From JARFUG01 sp050485365 (GTDB lineage Bacteria; Desulfobacterota; Desulfuromonadia; Desulfuromonadales; JACZKF01), in contig JBJHBH010000003.1 in NCBI GenBank assembly GCA_050485365.1, positions 1 through 64,000 on the forward strand: a stretch of 64,000 bases of DNA, written 5' to 3'. Shown piece by piece: positions 52,998 through 61,350 of this stretch. The notes under the pieces were generated by a model. It searched no databases. It was not told the DNA's origin and was given only the letters and a program-made list of their open reading frames with translations. Position 1 is the stretch's first letter, and each line of letters starts with the position of its first letter. The position numbers and the translations under genes were made by a program.

Positions 52998-53837
52998 ATG
53001 CTCGAAGCAGTTCTCAGTCTCGGCGGGATCGGCCTGAGCGCCGCCCTCATCCTCGGAATCCTCGCCAAGAAATTCGCCGTGGAGGTCGACCCGCGCGAGG
53101 CGGCGATCACCGACATCCTCCCCTCCGCCAACTGCGGCGCCTGCGGTTATCCCGGCTGCGGCGCCTACGCCAAGGCGGTGTCGGGCGGGGCCGCGGCGAT
53201 CAATCTGTGCACTCCCGGCGGGCAGCAGGCGATCTCGGAGATGGCCCGCATCCTCGGGGTGACGGCCATCGGCATGGAGGCGCAGGTGGCGGTCGTCTTG
53301 TGCCAGGGGGACAACGAGAAGGCCACGTCCAAATACCGCTATCTCGGCATCGAGGACTGCAACGCCGCCCAGCGGTTGGCGGGGGGACCCAAGGAGTGCC
53401 CCGGAGGGTGCCTCGGGCTCGGCACCTGCGCCCGCGTCTGCCCCTTTGACGCCATCGAGATGACCTCCAAGGGGCTGGCGGTGATCAGTCGCGACAAATG
53501 CACCGGCTGCAAGAAGTGCGTCGCGGCCTGCCCCCGAGACGTCATCCGCATGACCCCGGCCTCGAACACCGTCCACGTCCTGTGCAACAGCCGCGACAAG
53601 GGGGCGAAGGTGCGCAAATATTCCAAGACGGGGTGCATCGCCTGCAACATCTGCGTCAAGGTCGCCCCGGGAGCCTATGTGGTGGAGGAGAATCTGGCGC
53701 GGGTGATCTACGAAGAGGGGGCCGAGGCCAAAGCTGCCATGGAGAAATGCCCGACCAAGTGCATCCGCGATTTCAGCGAAGCCTACCCCGACGGAAGCAC
53801 GTTCAAGCCGCAAAGGCAGAAAAAGGAATCGACGTGA
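52998..53837 (+). CDS. rnfB: RnfB iron-sulfur subunit
   Basis: A 279-residue Rnf electron-transport subunit. An N-terminal membrane anchor (LGGIGLSAALILGILA) is followed by the Fe4S4 domain CGACGYPGCGAYA...C, then ferredoxin-type clusters CLGLGTCARVCPFDAI and CTGCKKCVAACPRDVI. In Rnf it passes electrons from ferredoxin to the Na+/H+-pumping subunits. It is followed by rnfC. The rest of the operon is absent nearby. A GAGG Shine-Dalgarno precedes the ATG. Confidence 0.9.
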   Translation: MLEAVLSLGGIGLSAALILGILAKKFAVEVDPREAAITDILPSANCGACGYPGCGAYAKAVSGGAAAINLCTPGGQQAISEMARILGVTAIGMEAQVAVVLCQGDNEKATSKYRYLGIEDCNAAQRLAGGPKECPGGCLGLGTCARVCPFDAIEMTSKGLAVISRDKCTGCKKCVAACPRDVIRMTPASNTVHVLCNSRDKGAKVRKYSKTGCIACNICVKVAPGAYVVEENLARVIYEEGAEAKAAMEKCPTKCIRDFSEAYPDGSTFKPQRQKKEST

Positions 53838-53850
53838 CAGGGACCGGTAC

Positions 53851-53900
53851 ACCCCCCTCACCCGCCCTTCGGGCACCTTCTCCCTGAGGGAGAGGGGAGG
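53851..53900. repeat. CCCTCTCCC palindromic repeat between rnfB and rnfC
   Basis: CCGCCCTTCGGGC and CTCCCTGAGGGAGAGGGG lie in the 77-bp gap between rnfB and rnfC, an element of the same kind as at 28.63, 34.26 and 36.66 kb. Confidence 0.6.
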
Positions 53901-53914
53901 CGCAAGTACAGCTT

Positions 53915-55225
53915 ATGAAACTCAAGACGTTTCCCGGCGGGCTGCATCCACCGGACAACAAGGAGTGGTCGGCCCACAAGGCGATCGAGGAATGCCCCCT
54001 CCCCGAGGAGCTCGTCATCCCTTTGTCGCAGCATATCGGCGCACCCGCGGAAGTCTGCGTCGGCAAAGGGGACCGGGTCAGACGGGGGGAGGTGATCGGG
54101 CGGGCCAAAGGGTTCGTCTCGGCGCCGATGCACGCCTCGACTTCCGGGGAGGTGGTCGCCGTCGAGCCGCGACCGCACCCCACCGGCTTCTCGGTCCCGT
54201 CGGTGGTGATCCGTCCCGACGGCGAGGATCTTTGGGTCGACGGGATCGGCGAGGCCGATCCGGAGAGATTGACTGCGGCCGAGATCCTAGAGCGCATCCG
54301 GGCCGCCGGCGTCGTCGGCAAGGGGGGCGCGACCTTCCCCACCCACGTCAAGCTGAGCCCTCCGCCCGAGAAGAAGATCGATACCCTCATCATCAACGGC
54401 GTGGAGTGCGAGCCGTATCTCACCGCCGACCACCGCCTCATGGTGGAGGAGGCCGAGCGCGTCTTCGACGGGATCGACGCCTTTCGCAAAGCGCTCGGAG
54501 TGAGGCGGACGCTGATCGGCATCGAGTCGAACAAGCCCGACGCCATCGAGCTGATGACCCGCAAGGGGGCGCCCCTCGGGATGGAGATCTTCCCCCTGAA
54601 GATCCGCTACCCGCAGGGGGGAGAGAAGCAGCTCATCTTCGCGCTCACCGGGCGCGAGGTCCCCAACGGCTCCCTGCCGATGGATGTCGGGGTGATCGTG
54701 CAGAACGTCGCCACCGCCGCCGCCGTGAGCGATGCGGTACGTTTCGGCGCGCCGCTCATCGAGCGCATCGTCACCGTCACCGGCCCCGCCGTGGCCGAGC
54801 CGAAGAACCTGCGGGTGCGCATCGGCACCCCCTACACTCATCTGATCGCGCAGTGCGGCGGCCTTTCGGGCGATCCGGCCAAGATCATCATGGGGGGGCC
54901 CATGATGGGGACCGCGCAGCTCTCGCTGGAGGTGCCGGTGACGCGCGGCGCATCGGGGGTCGTCCTCTTCACCGAAGGGGACATCCCCCTCGTCAAGGAG
55001 GGGCCGTGCATCCGCTGCGGGCGCTGCGTTCGGGTGTGCCCGGCGCGCATCGTGCCGACCGCCGTTGCCGCCTACGCGCGCCTCGACATGCACGAGGCGG
55101 GCGAGAAGCTCCACGCCACCGCCTGCATCGAGTGCGGCTGCTGCACCTACATCTGCCCCTCGGCCATCCCCCTGGTCCAGGCGATCCGACAGACCAAGGC
55201 GGTCATCGCCGCCAGGCGCAGATGA
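53915..55225 (+). CDS. rnfC: RnfC NADH-oxidising subunit
   Basis: A 436-residue peripheral subunit. It has an N-terminal KTFPGGLHPPDNK, a nucleotide-binding GKGGATFPTHVK and INGVECEPYLTADHRL, and two ferredoxin clusters near the end (CIRCGRCVRVCPARI and CIECGCCTYICPSAI). It normally sits in an operon rnfCDGEAB. Here the next gene is a convergent MFS transporter, and rnfD, G, E and A are not seen in the window. The pair could work with subunits encoded elsewhere. Confidence 0.92.
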   Translation: MKLKTFPGGLHPPDNKEWSAHKAIEECPLPEELVIPLSQHIGAPAEVCVGKGDRVRRGEVIGRAKGFVSAPMHASTSGEVVAVEPRPHPTGFSVPSVVIRPDGEDLWVDGIGEADPERLTAAEILERIRAAGVVGKGGATFPTHVKLSPPPEKKIDTLIINGVECEPYLTADHRLMVEEAERVFDGIDAFRKALGVRRTLIGIESNKPDAIELMTRKGAPLGMEIFPLKIRYPQGGEKQLIFALTGREVPNGSLPMDVGVIVQNVATAAAVSDAVRFGAPLIERIVTVTGPAVAEPKNLRVRIGTPYTHLIAQCGGLSGDPAKIIMGGPMMGTAQLSLEVPVTRGASGVVLFTEGDIPLVKEGPCIRCGRCVRVCPARIVPTAVAAYARLDMHEAGEKLHATACIECGCCTYICPSAIPLVQAIRQTKAVIAARRR

Positions 55226-55258
55226 ACCACCTCGAAGCCCGGCCTGATCCTTCCATTT

Positions 55259-56515
55259 TCAGGCCGCACCCCCATCTCTAGTGCTCGCCTCCCCTCCCCT
55301 CTCGCGGCGCCCCGCCCACACGAACCAGACGACGGCCGCCGCCTGCAGCAGCAAAACGGCTCCGAACCCCGCCCGATATCCGGAAGGATGGTAGCCCCCC
55401 GCGGCCGTCTCGGGCCACAGGCCGATGATCGCCCCAATGGCCCATTGGGCCAGGAAGGCGCCGAGAAAGCACGGCATGTTCAGAGCGGTGTTGGCGCGCC
55501 CCGCCAGATGTTTAGGGAATGTCTGGGAGAGGATGGCGTAGGGGAGGATGCAGGCGGTCCCGCCGAATCCGAAGAGAAACCAAAGCAGCGCCGGCGGCAG
55601 GAAGGCGTTCCAGATCACAAGGGCCTGCACGACCATGAAGGCTCCCATGGCCCAGATCACCACCGTCATCGGAGGGATCCCCCGCAGCGCGAGGCGTTCG
55701 GTCAGTAGGCCGTAGAAGAAGTAGCCGATCACCATCGCCACCGACAGGACCAGAAGGGTGAAGGCGACGTCGGCGCGCTCCAACCCCGCCATGTCGCGCA
55801 GCCAGGGGCCGGCCCACAGCCCGGGGATCGCCAGAAAGGCGGACTGGGCGAGGATCGCCAGCGGCGCGATGCGCCAGAACGCCCGGCTGGTGTAGACGGT
55901 GCGCACCCCCGTCAGTTGCTCGGCCAGAGACTCCCCCGTCGGTTTTTCATGGGCGCGCGGGACGACGAAGTAGATGACGGCGGCGGAGAGGAGCGTGAGG
56001 GCGCTCAGCCCCAAAAAGACGCCGCGCCAGTCGATGACGTGCAGGGCGGCCTCCACCGGCGCGGTGGCGAAGAGCGCCCCCATCCCCCCCGAAACCATCT
56101 GGATGCCGTTGGCCAGCGGGAGCCGCTCCGGCGGAAGCCACTGGGTGAAGGCCTTGAAGGCCGCCATCAGACAGGCCGAAACCCCGAGGCCGATGAGCGC
56201 CCTGCCGACGATGAGGGCGGCGAGACTCTCGGCCTGCGAAAAGATGAAGGCCCCCGCGGCGGCGAACAGGAGAAGGGCGGCTTCGACCCGTCGGGGGCCG
56301 TAGCGATCGAGAAGGACCCCCAGGGGGAGCTGGAAGGCGGCGAAGGCGAGAAAGTAGGCCGAGGTCAAAAGCCCCAGCGCGGCCGGGTCGAGCCCCAGGT
56401 CCGCCACCAGATTGGGGGCGAGGACCGCGTTGACCATGCGGTAGACGTAGGAGAAGAAATAGCCCAGCGCAAAGGGGACAAAGACGCGCAGCAGTGTCGG
56501 GATCGTCAGGGGCAT
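55259..56515 (-). CDS. MFS transporter
   Basis: A 418-residue carrier with 12 membrane segments. It has the MFS signature GVLLDRYGPRRV between TM2 and TM3 and ALIGLGVSACLMAAFKAF in TM4. Substrate unknown; the TM1 sequence VFVPFALGYFFSYVYRMVNAV resembles the organic-anion (ACS/OFA-like) carriers. The gene is convergent with rnfC (34 bp apart), showing that the Rnf unit ends there. Confidence 0.85.
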   Translation of the reverse strand: MPLTIPTLLRVFVPFALGYFFSYVYRMVNAVLAPNLVADLGLDPAALGLLTSAYFLAFAAFQLPLGVLLDRYGPRRVEAALLLFAAAGAFIFSQAESLAALIVGRALIGLGVSACLMAAFKAFTQWLPPERLPLANGIQMVSGGMGALFATAPVEAALHVIDWRGVFLGLSALTLLSAAVIYFVVPRAHEKPTGESLAEQLTGVRTVYTSRAFWRIAPLAILAQSAFLAIPGLWAGPWLRDMAGLERADVAFTLLVLSVAMVIGYFFYGLLTERLALRGIPPMTVVIWAMGAFMVVQALVIWNAFLPPALLWFLFGFGGTACILPYAILSQTFPKHLAGRANTALNMPCFLGAFLAQWAIGAIIGLWPETAAGGYHPSGYRAGFGAVLLLQAAAVVWFVWAGRRERGGEASTRDGGAA

Positions 56516-56544
56516 GGGATCAATTCCAAAGCAAACAGCGGAGA

Positions 56545-56661
56545 GGGGTCACGGCTCACATGACAAGGGTGTCTGGCGCCATGGACGGCGCCAGTCAAGC
56601 GGCCATGGACGGCGAAAAGCGTCCCTTGACATGGGAGTTGTGACCCCATGCTGAACAGTTA
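56545..56661. repeat. Y-shaped intergenic repeat, subfamily A (copy 2)
   Basis: Perfect 8-bp outermost stem GGGGTCAC/GTGACCCC with the same inner hairpins and tail ATGCTGAACAGTTAC as copy 1 at 42887. Lies between the MFS and permease genes. Confidence 0.8.
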
Positions 56662-56688
56662 CAACAGCGGAGCGGATGGCCGTACTGC

Positions 56689-56718
56689 AAAAAGGGGCAG
56701 AATCGCTTCTGCCCCTTT
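56689..56718 (-). terminator. Terminator downstream of the permease
   Basis: Stem AAAGGGGCAGAA/TTCTGCCCCTTT (56691-56702 with 56707-56718) is followed by five U on the minus strand, about 125 bp after the permease stop. Confidence 0.7.
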
Positions 56719-56756
56719 GATTACATATTCAGGTCGTTATTGCAACGATCAAGGCG

Positions 56757-56815
56757 CCGGGCCCTGCCCCCCTGTTCCACAGGGGGGTGGCCCAAAGGGC
56801 CGGGGGGGTCAGGTT
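56757..56815. repeat. GC-rich palindromic intergenic repeat
   Basis: GGGCCCTGCCCCCC..GGGGGG and GGCCCAAAGGGCC palindromes between the terminator and the permease gene. Style as at 27.84, 30.98 and 47.96 kb. Confidence 0.5.
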
Positions 56816-56841
56816 CCCGGGGAGCCCAAGCCCCTCCCATC

Positions 56842-58233
56842 TCACATCAGGAAGATGGCGAGTATCGTCGCGACCAGCAACCCCGCCATAACCGCGATGA
56901 AGTTCCTTCGCACCAGATCGATGGGTCTGACCCCTGCAATCCCCGCATCGGCGACCACCCCGAAGGCCCAGGCGGTGAGGGTTCCGCCGCCGGCCCAGAT
57001 GGCCGCGACCTGCCCGAGGGCGGCAAGGGTGGCGACGTCGACGCCGGTCGGCCCGCCCAGAGAGGCGGCGAGCGATCCGACCAGCGGCAGCCCCGAGAAG
57101 CCCGAGCCGTCGAGGCCGGTCAGCAGCCCGACGAGGACGATGCCGAAGGCCAGGGGGACGGCGCTCAAGGGGATGTTTGCGGCGAGAGCCGTTCCGAGGT
57201 CGAACATGTAGCCGGGGGTCCCTTCACCGAGGATCGCCGCCGCGTGCCGGGGGGCGCCGAGAAAGAAGAAGCCGGCGATGGGGATGACGGGGGCGAAGAC
57301 CTTGATGGCGAAGAGGAAGCCGTCGCGCAAAAACTCGACGATCTTCTCCAGCCCCTGCCCCCGGTGGTGGGTCACCGTTGAGAGCATCATCATGACGGCG
57401 GCGGCGCCGCCGAGAAGGGCCGTGGCGCTGCCCCCCCGGATCCCCGGGATGTCGGGGTCGAGATTGGATCGGACCATGATGAAGACGATGGTGAAGAAGA
57501 CGAGGGGGACCAGAGCCGCGAAGATCTTGGCGTACTTGGGGTACTCTTTGGGCGCTTCGGTCTGGAGGAGCTCGGTCGATTGGGGCTTGCCGGCGAAGAT
57601 CTCCTTGCGCAGCATGAAGAAGGCGACGAGCAGCGCGACCAGACCGACGGTCCAGCCGAGCATCGCCCCCTTGGTCACGACGAGCCCGACATCGACGCCT
57701 GCGGCGCGGGCGGTGATGGCGGGCGCCCCCTGCAGGACGACGTCACCCGAGAGGGCGGCGCCGTGGCCGGCCAGGTTGAGGGCCTGCGCCGCGGCCATCG
57801 GCGAGAGGCCCGCAGCGATGGCGACGGGGATCAGGATCGTTCCGACCAGCGCGACGGCCGGCGTCGGCCAGAAAAAGGTCGATGCCAGGAACATCACCCC
57901 GGCGAGCGCCCAGAACGCGACGGACGGCTTGCGCATGAGCCGTTTGGCCGGCGCGACCATGAGGTAGTCCGCCCCCATGCTCTGCAGCGCCTTGAGCATC
58001 GCCACCATCAGCGCGATGACGAGCATGATGTCGAAGAGCTCGGTCCCCGCCCTCTCGAGCGCCTTGAAGACCGTCTGTCCCCCGCCGACGAGGGATTCCT
58101 GGGAGATGACGCCGATCAGAAAGATCCCGGCGAGGCAGGGCAGCACCACATCTCTGCGGAAAATCATCAGCACGATTACCGTCAGAACGACCGCCAGGTA
58201 GAACCAGTGTAAAAACGTCAGCGTTGTTTCCAT
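56842..58233 (-). CDS. Ion-transporter-superfamily permease of unknown substrate
   Basis: A 463-residue protein with 11-12 membrane segments. The two-fold pattern includes a half with FFWPTPAVALVGTILIPVAIAAGL, NLAGHGAALSGDVVLQGAP, and a second half with GVDVATLAALGQVAAIWAGGGTLTAWAFG. Re-entrant loops of this sort are found in the CitMHS/GntP/DASS carriers of the ion-transporter superfamily. A substrate cannot be named. It is 58 bp downstream of, and probably co-transcribed with, the FAD oxidoreductase (GGAG 8 nt upstream), so the substrate of that enzyme is the likely cargo. Confidence 0.75.
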   Translation of the reverse strand: METTLTFLHWFYLAVVLTVIVLMIFRRDVVLPCLAGIFLIGVISQESLVGGGQTVFKALERAGTELFDIMLVIALMVAMLKALQSMGADYLMVAPAKRLMRKPSVAFWALAGVMFLASTFFWPTPAVALVGTILIPVAIAAGLSPMAAAQALNLAGHGAALSGDVVLQGAPAITARAAGVDVGLVVTKGAMLGWTVGLVALLVAFFMLRKEIFAGKPQSTELLQTEAPKEYPKYAKIFAALVPLVFFTIVFIMVRSNLDPDIPGIRGGSATALLGGAAAVMMMLSTVTHHRGQGLEKIVEFLRDGFLFAIKVFAPVIPIAGFFFLGAPRHAAAILGEGTPGYMFDLGTALAANIPLSAVPLAFGIVLVGLLTGLDGSGFSGLPLVGSLAASLGGPTGVDVATLAALGQVAAIWAGGGTLTAWAFGVVADAGIAGVRPIDLVRRNFIAVMAGLLVATILAIFLM

Positions 58234-58291
58234 TCTTCGTTCTCCGCAAGTCCAGGATTATCGATGTGAGACTGCCCCATATCGTGCCGTT

Positions 58292-59569
58292 TTAATTGCC
58301 CGAGAAAACCCCAGTCAGACCCGCGGCATCGACCCTGCCTTCGATCTCCCGCACGTCGGTGGTGTACAGGCCGAGCTGGTTCATCCGGTCGAAAAAGACC
58401 GATCCCGAGAAGGTGTACTTGAGCCCCATCCCCCCTTCGGTCCCCATCTGCTCCCGCACGTAGCGTATCGCCTCTCCCACGGCGAGGGTGGAGGGGAGAA
58501 CGACAGGGGCCTCGTTTTTCAGATACTTCACGGCGTTGTGCCCCGCGAGGGTTCCGGTGCAGATCGCCTCGGTGTGCCCCACCAGAAGCCCCGCCTTCTC
58601 CCCGGCGCAAAAGAGGTTCTCGGCCCCTTCGACCTTCAGGGCGTCGTTGCGCGGCGACATGTTGAAGTAGCGCACCGAATTGCCGATGCCGCCGGTGTAG
58701 GGGTCTTCGAAGCGGGCGTTTTCAAATCCGGGGACCTCCCGCAGCGTATCGACGGGGTAGAAGGGGCTCATCAGCTTGGCGTGGCCGGTGTTCAGAAGGA
58801 TGATGTTCTCCTCGAAGGCCGCCCCGGCGTACTGCTGGCACGCCTTGATGGCGTTTTTCCCGCTCACCCTCTGGGCCTCGGGGATGGGAATGACGGCCAC
58901 CCCCGTCTCGTGCAGCTGCGCGTTGATCTCGGGGGAGAGGGATTCGAGAAGGAGTTTGCACGAGCCGCTCATGGCCCCGACCTGCTCCCCCTTCCTGCCG
59001 GTCATCTCCTGCACCCCCGCTTTTTCGGCCAGACTCACCCGCCCGCCGAAGGAGGGACAGCGCAGAACGCACATGGCACAACCGTTGCCGTGCTTGATGC
59101 AGTTGGGCATCGGACCGGCGGTTCCGGTGGTGTCGATGAAGACGTCCCCGGCGAGGCGGATCGTCTCCTTGCGCCTCTTTCCGAAAGCGGCCCTGATCGT
59201 CCTGCCCTCCATCTCCACATCTTCGATCCGGGTCGAGGTGAGGATGCGGACCCCCGCCTTCTCGAGAAGCCTTCGGACGGCGGGCTCGATGGTCGCCACA
59301 CTGTACAAAGAGGCGTGGCGATGTCCCGGGAACTCGATGTCGCGGTAGGGGCTGTTCTCGTCCGAGACCTGGAAGAGCTCACCGCCCCCCATGGCGATCA
59401 TCTCCTCGGTGGCGGTGAAGCGGCCGTTGTTGCGCATGATGCCGCCGACGAGCCCTGTCCCCAGAAGCATGTCCGTACGCTCTACCAGCGTGACCTCTCC
59501 GCCATGCTTGCGCGCGGAAAGAGCCGCCGCGCATCCGGCCCAGCCTCCTCCGACGATAATGGTCTTCAT
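58292..59569 (-). CDS. FAD-dependent oxidoreductase with Cys cluster
   Basis: A 425-residue flavoprotein with IIVGGGWAGCAAALSARKHG and VTLVERTDM at the N-terminus (GXGXXG Rossmann start) and ENLFCAGEKAGLLVGHTEAI at the FAD-binding C-half. It is of the FAD_oxidored/GidA-like class. A Cys-rich piece, NCIKHGNGCAMCVLRCPSF, has a CX6CX2CX3C spacing that could bind an iron-sulfur cluster or redox-active Cys. The start (AAGGAG, ATG 59569) and the shared operator at 59.78 kb upstream place it under the same control as the TPP unit. Substrate unknown; perhaps an amino acid or its derivative. Confidence 0.8.
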   Translation of the reverse strand: MKTIIVGGGWAGCAAALSARKHGGEVTLVERTDMLLGTGLVGGIMRNNGRFTATEEMIAMGGGELFQVSDENSPYRDIEFPGHRHASLYSVATIEPAVRRLLEKAGVRILTSTRIEDVEMEGRTIRAAFGKRRKETIRLAGDVFIDTTGTAGPMPNCIKHGNGCAMCVLRCPSFGGRVSLAEKAGVQEMTGRKGEQVGAMSGSCKLLLESLSPEINAQLHETGVAVIPIPEAQRVSGKNAIKACQQYAGAAFEENIILLNTGHAKLMSPFYPVDTLREVPGFENARFEDPYTGGIGNSVRYFNMSPRNDALKVEGAENLFCAGEKAGLLVGHTEAICTGTLAGHNAVKYLKNEAPVVLPSTLAVGEAIRYVREQMGTEGGMGLKYTFSGSVFFDRMNQLGLYTTDVREIEGRVDAAGLTGVFSGN

Positions 59570-59777
59570 GGTGATCTCCTTTACTGATGAATGGAAAAGG
59601 CTCTGTGATTGGAAATTCGCTCCTCGCCTCTGCCCCTGAAAAGGCGGGCCAACGGAGCGATGATCGGGTTGAAAAATTGTTCTAGAAAACCCCTATGTCC
59701 CGCCAGGCTTTTTTCCGGGCGGATAGAGATGCATGCCATTGTTGCTTGAGAAGTATAAAAACATGAATGCCGAATTC
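59570..59777. other. 5' leader between operator 2 and the FAD gene
   Basis: About 200 bp with no gene. AT-rich, no terminator. Includes an AAGGAG Shine-Dalgarno at its left end. No riboswitch recognised. Confidence 0.4.
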
Positions 59778-59821
59778 TGTAAAATAGTGTTTTATTGCAG
59801 GGGGTAAAGGCGGGACCTATA
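59778..59821 (-). promoter_or_regulatory. Shared operator, site 2 (FAD oxidoreductase/permease unit)
   Basis: In gene direction the site reads CAATAAAACACTATTTTACAG. The upstream block TATAGGTCCCGCCTTTACCC matches site 3. It lies about 210 bp before the FAD gene. Confidence 0.8.
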
Positions 59822-59923
59822 ACACCTATAGAGTCAAAAAAAGACAAGTGATTCGAGACAGTTGCCGGGAGGGGCCGCCCTGAAAGGATGACCTCATTGG
59901 TCGGGATTAAATCGGCACAGCTC

Positions 59924-59960
59924 GCCTTCGCGCACGCCGGGTAGCCGGGAGCGCGAAGGC
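59924..59960. terminator. GCCTTCGCGC hairpin
   Basis: A 10-bp stem GCCTTCGCGC/GCGCGAAGGC (59924-59933 with 59951-59960) between the uspA terminator and operator 2. Possible extra termination signal; no U-run on the minus strand and only ATTATAA on the plus side. Confidence 0.4.
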
Positions 59961-60020
59961 CCGCCATTATAACCAAGTTGCACGCTCAAGACCATCGGCC
60001 CAAAGGTCGAATCGCTCTTC

Positions 60021-60063
60021 GAAAAAAAAACGGCATCGTCGGGGGCGAAGTCCCGACGATGCC
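60021..60063 (-). terminator. Rho-independent terminator of the UspA gene
   Basis: On the minus strand a perfect 12-bp stem GGCATCGTCGGG/CCCGACGATGCC (60032-60043 with 60052-60063) is followed by nine U. The best intrinsic terminator in the window. It lies 100 bp after the uspA stop. Confidence 0.92.
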
Positions 60064-60163
60064 AAGTGGAAAGGAGAGAGGGGTGGAACTGGTGGTGCGG
60101 TGGTGCTCGAAAAAACGCAGCGATGGCGAATCGCCCCGCTCGACTGCCGATGGCGTCGGGGTG

Positions 60164-61126
60164 TCAGGGTTGCGAGATCCCCCCCTTGGGCCAGTTCGGG
60201 GGGAGACGCTCTTCAGGCTTGAACGTCTTCTTCAGCGCGGCCTGAGCCGAGGGGATGAGCAGCACCGGGACCTCGGCGCGCCGCACGACGTCGTTGGCGA
60301 CGCTGCCTAGGAGGGCCTCCCGAAAAAAACCCCTTCCGTGGTTCCCCATGACGATGAGGGATGAAGGTGTCTTGGCGGCGCAGGCGAGGATCTCCTTGGC
60401 CGCCGTCCCGCTCTTCCAAACGACCTCGACCGTGCTGCCGAGCGCCTCGAGGCGCTCCTTCATCTGTTCGAGGCGTCCCTTTTTCTCTTCCATGCGGCGG
60501 CGGTCGATGTCCTTTTGCTTCTTGATCCCGGCCTCGCCGAGTGGGACCTCCGCAGAGCTGCGGCGAAAGACGTGAATCAAGGTGATCTTCGAGCGGAGCT
60601 CGCGGGCGATCTCCTCGACGTACCCGAAGGCGCGCTCGGCGGCGTCGGAGAAGTCGGTGGCGAAGAGGACGTCGCTGAAGACATCCCGGCAGACCGAGAC
60701 GTTGCAGCTCTGCCCCTCCTTCAACACCTTGATCCGGGAGAGAAAGACCGGCCGACGGGCGGTCTGCAGGAGGCGGAAGGAGACCCCGCCCAGGGTCGAC
60801 TTCACCAGGCTGTGGCCGTGCGATCCGATGAGGATGGCCGAGACGTCGTGCTGCTCGGCGAGGGCGTTGAGATCGCGCCCAGGGATGCCGAATTCAAACG
60901 CCGTTTCCACGTCGAGCCCCTGTGCCTTGAGTCGCGTCTCCTGCGCCTTCAGGTGAGCCGGCGCCTGCGCCTTGAGCATCTCTTCGAGGCCCCGGGTGTT
61001 GGCGACGTAGACGACGTGTGCCAGCACCGCCTTCTTCACCCCGAAGGACTTCAGTTCGGAGACGCACTCGATGAGGCAGTCCGAGGCGGGGGAGAAGTCG
61101 GTGGCGATCAGGATTTTTTCAAACAT
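60164..61126 (-). CDS. Tandem-domain universal stress protein
   Basis: A 320-residue protein with two UspA domains. Each has the ATP-binding GX2GX9G(S/T) motif: GSHGHSLVKSTLGG near residue 125 and GNHGRGFFREALLGS near 270. Starts MFEKILIATDFSPASD and, in the second half, VLFATDFSDAAERA. The long C-terminal tail is unusual. The start is an ATG at 61126 with GGGAGG upstream; the longer open frame beyond it is not coding. Controlled by operator site 3, which links stress response to the amino-acid catabolic genes. Confidence 0.92.
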   Translation of the reverse strand: MFEKILIATDFSPASDCLIECVSELKSFGVKKAVLAHVVYVANTRGLEEMLKAQAPAHLKAQETRLKAQGLDVETAFEFGIPGRDLNALAEQHDVSAILIGSHGHSLVKSTLGGVSFRLLQTARRPVFLSRIKVLKEGQSCNVSVCRDVFSDVLFATDFSDAAERAFGYVEEIARELRSKITLIHVFRRSSAEVPLGEAGIKKQKDIDRRRMEEKKGRLEQMKERLEALGSTVEVVWKSGTAAKEILACAAKTPSSLIVMGNHGRGFFREALLGSVANDVVRRAEVPVLLIPSAQAALKKTFKPEERLPPNWPKGGISQP

Positions 61127-61245
61127 GGCGCCTCCCTGGCGTAAGATCCGGACGGCCGATCCGGAAATCTGAAGAGCTTGACGTTCAAGTTTAGCACATG
61201 TCGATCGTTGCCGTGAGTGACATGAAACCACGCGGAGAGCCCATC

Positions 61246-61289
61246 TGTAAAATAGTGTTTTACTTGGTGGGGTGAAGGCGGATCCTATG
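61246..61289 (-). promoter_or_regulatory. Shared operator, site 3 (uspA unit)
   Basis: In gene direction AAGTAAAACACTATTTTACAG, preceded by CATAGGATCCGCCTTCACCC, matches site 2 at nearly every position over 45 bp. It lies 120 bp before the uspA ATG. Confidence 0.82.
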
Positions 61290-61350
61290 GCAGGGGCGCT
61301 CGTCGGCGCGATGGGGGCCCCCTGCCCCAAGAAGGAGGAGGACGGGTGCG

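Noticed and set aside
52998..55225. Complete Rnf operon
   Set aside because: Only rnfB and rnfC motifs are present, and the next gene is a convergent MFS carrier.
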